DNA from: Deltaproteobacteria bacterium
GTDB taxonomy: Bacteria; Desulfobacterota; Binatia; UBA9968; CAXXLF01
Length of the DNA stretch: 5,216 nt
Direction of reading: 5' to 3'
Assembly (NCBI GenBank): GCA_022571535.1
Contig: JACZXR010000201.1
Coordinates: 1-5,216, forward strand
Shown: positions 5,196 to 5,216 of the stretch, piece by piece
Layout: each line of letters opens with the position of its first letter
Position numbering within the stretch: the first letter of the stretch is position 1
The notes under the pieces: model-generated
Seen by the model: only the letters and a program-made list of their open reading frames with translations
Database searches by the model: none
Told to the model about the DNA's origin: nothing
Program-made: the position numbers and the translations under genes

Positions 5196-5216
5196 AATTT
5201 ACAATCAAATTATATC

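Larger units (their letters stand above)
4855..5216. other. Non-coding repeat- and hairpin-rich region at the right end
   Basis: About 360 bp with no credible coding sequence on either strand; the few open frames are very short and lack ribosome binding sites. It holds the leader of the creatininase-family gene, four hairpins, a 10-bp direct repeat and a 9-bp-unit inverted repeat, listed separately. No tRNA, CRISPR array or transposase is visible. The hairpins are not followed by T-runs typical of intrinsic terminators. Confidence 0.7.

Overview
The window looks like chromosomal DNA from an uncultured, probably Gram-negative bacterium. It has moderate GC and fairly dense housekeeping-type genes, and repeats at the right end of a kind I recall from Desulfobacterota-like environmental genomes. 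That lineage guess rests on gene style and memory of those repeats, not on a marker gene, so it is weak.

Left edge (1-340): two minus-strand items. A gene starts at position 23 behind a strong Shine-Dalgarno and runs off the window after seven codons. Before it in the same direction lies a 74-residue, highly charged coiled-coil ORF (71-295) that I do not recognise. It diverges from the next gene.

Centre (353-4026): three plus-strand genes. They are a GT20 trehalose-6-phosphate synthase (OtsA type), a class II glycerate 2-kinase (DUF4147 plus MOFRL), and a crotonase-fold enoyl-CoA hydratase/isomerase family protein. Gaps of 103 and 64 bp with no clear terminator permit co-transcription but do not prove it. 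The proteins belong to different pathways: compatible solute synthesis, glycerate entry into lower glycolysis, and acyl-CoA chemistry. No trehalose-6-phosphate phosphatase (OtsB) is visible.

Right (4036-4854): a minus-strand creatininase-family metal-dependent amidohydrolase, convergent with the crotonase gene across 9 bp and preceded by an excellent Shine-Dalgarno.

Right end (4855-5216, about 360 bp): no credible coding sequence, but much structure. There are four successive hairpins (4879-5030), two of which are the same CTTG-loop palindrome with changed but still paired bases. A 10-bp direct repeat brackets the last three. Then comes a 27-nt inverted repeat built of 9-bp CTTCGTGNN units (5047-5195). 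This is the least explained part of the window. I read it as a dispersed-repeat or small non-autonomous element cluster, or possibly a structured RNA; sequence alone cannot decide. I see no clear new multi-gene system.
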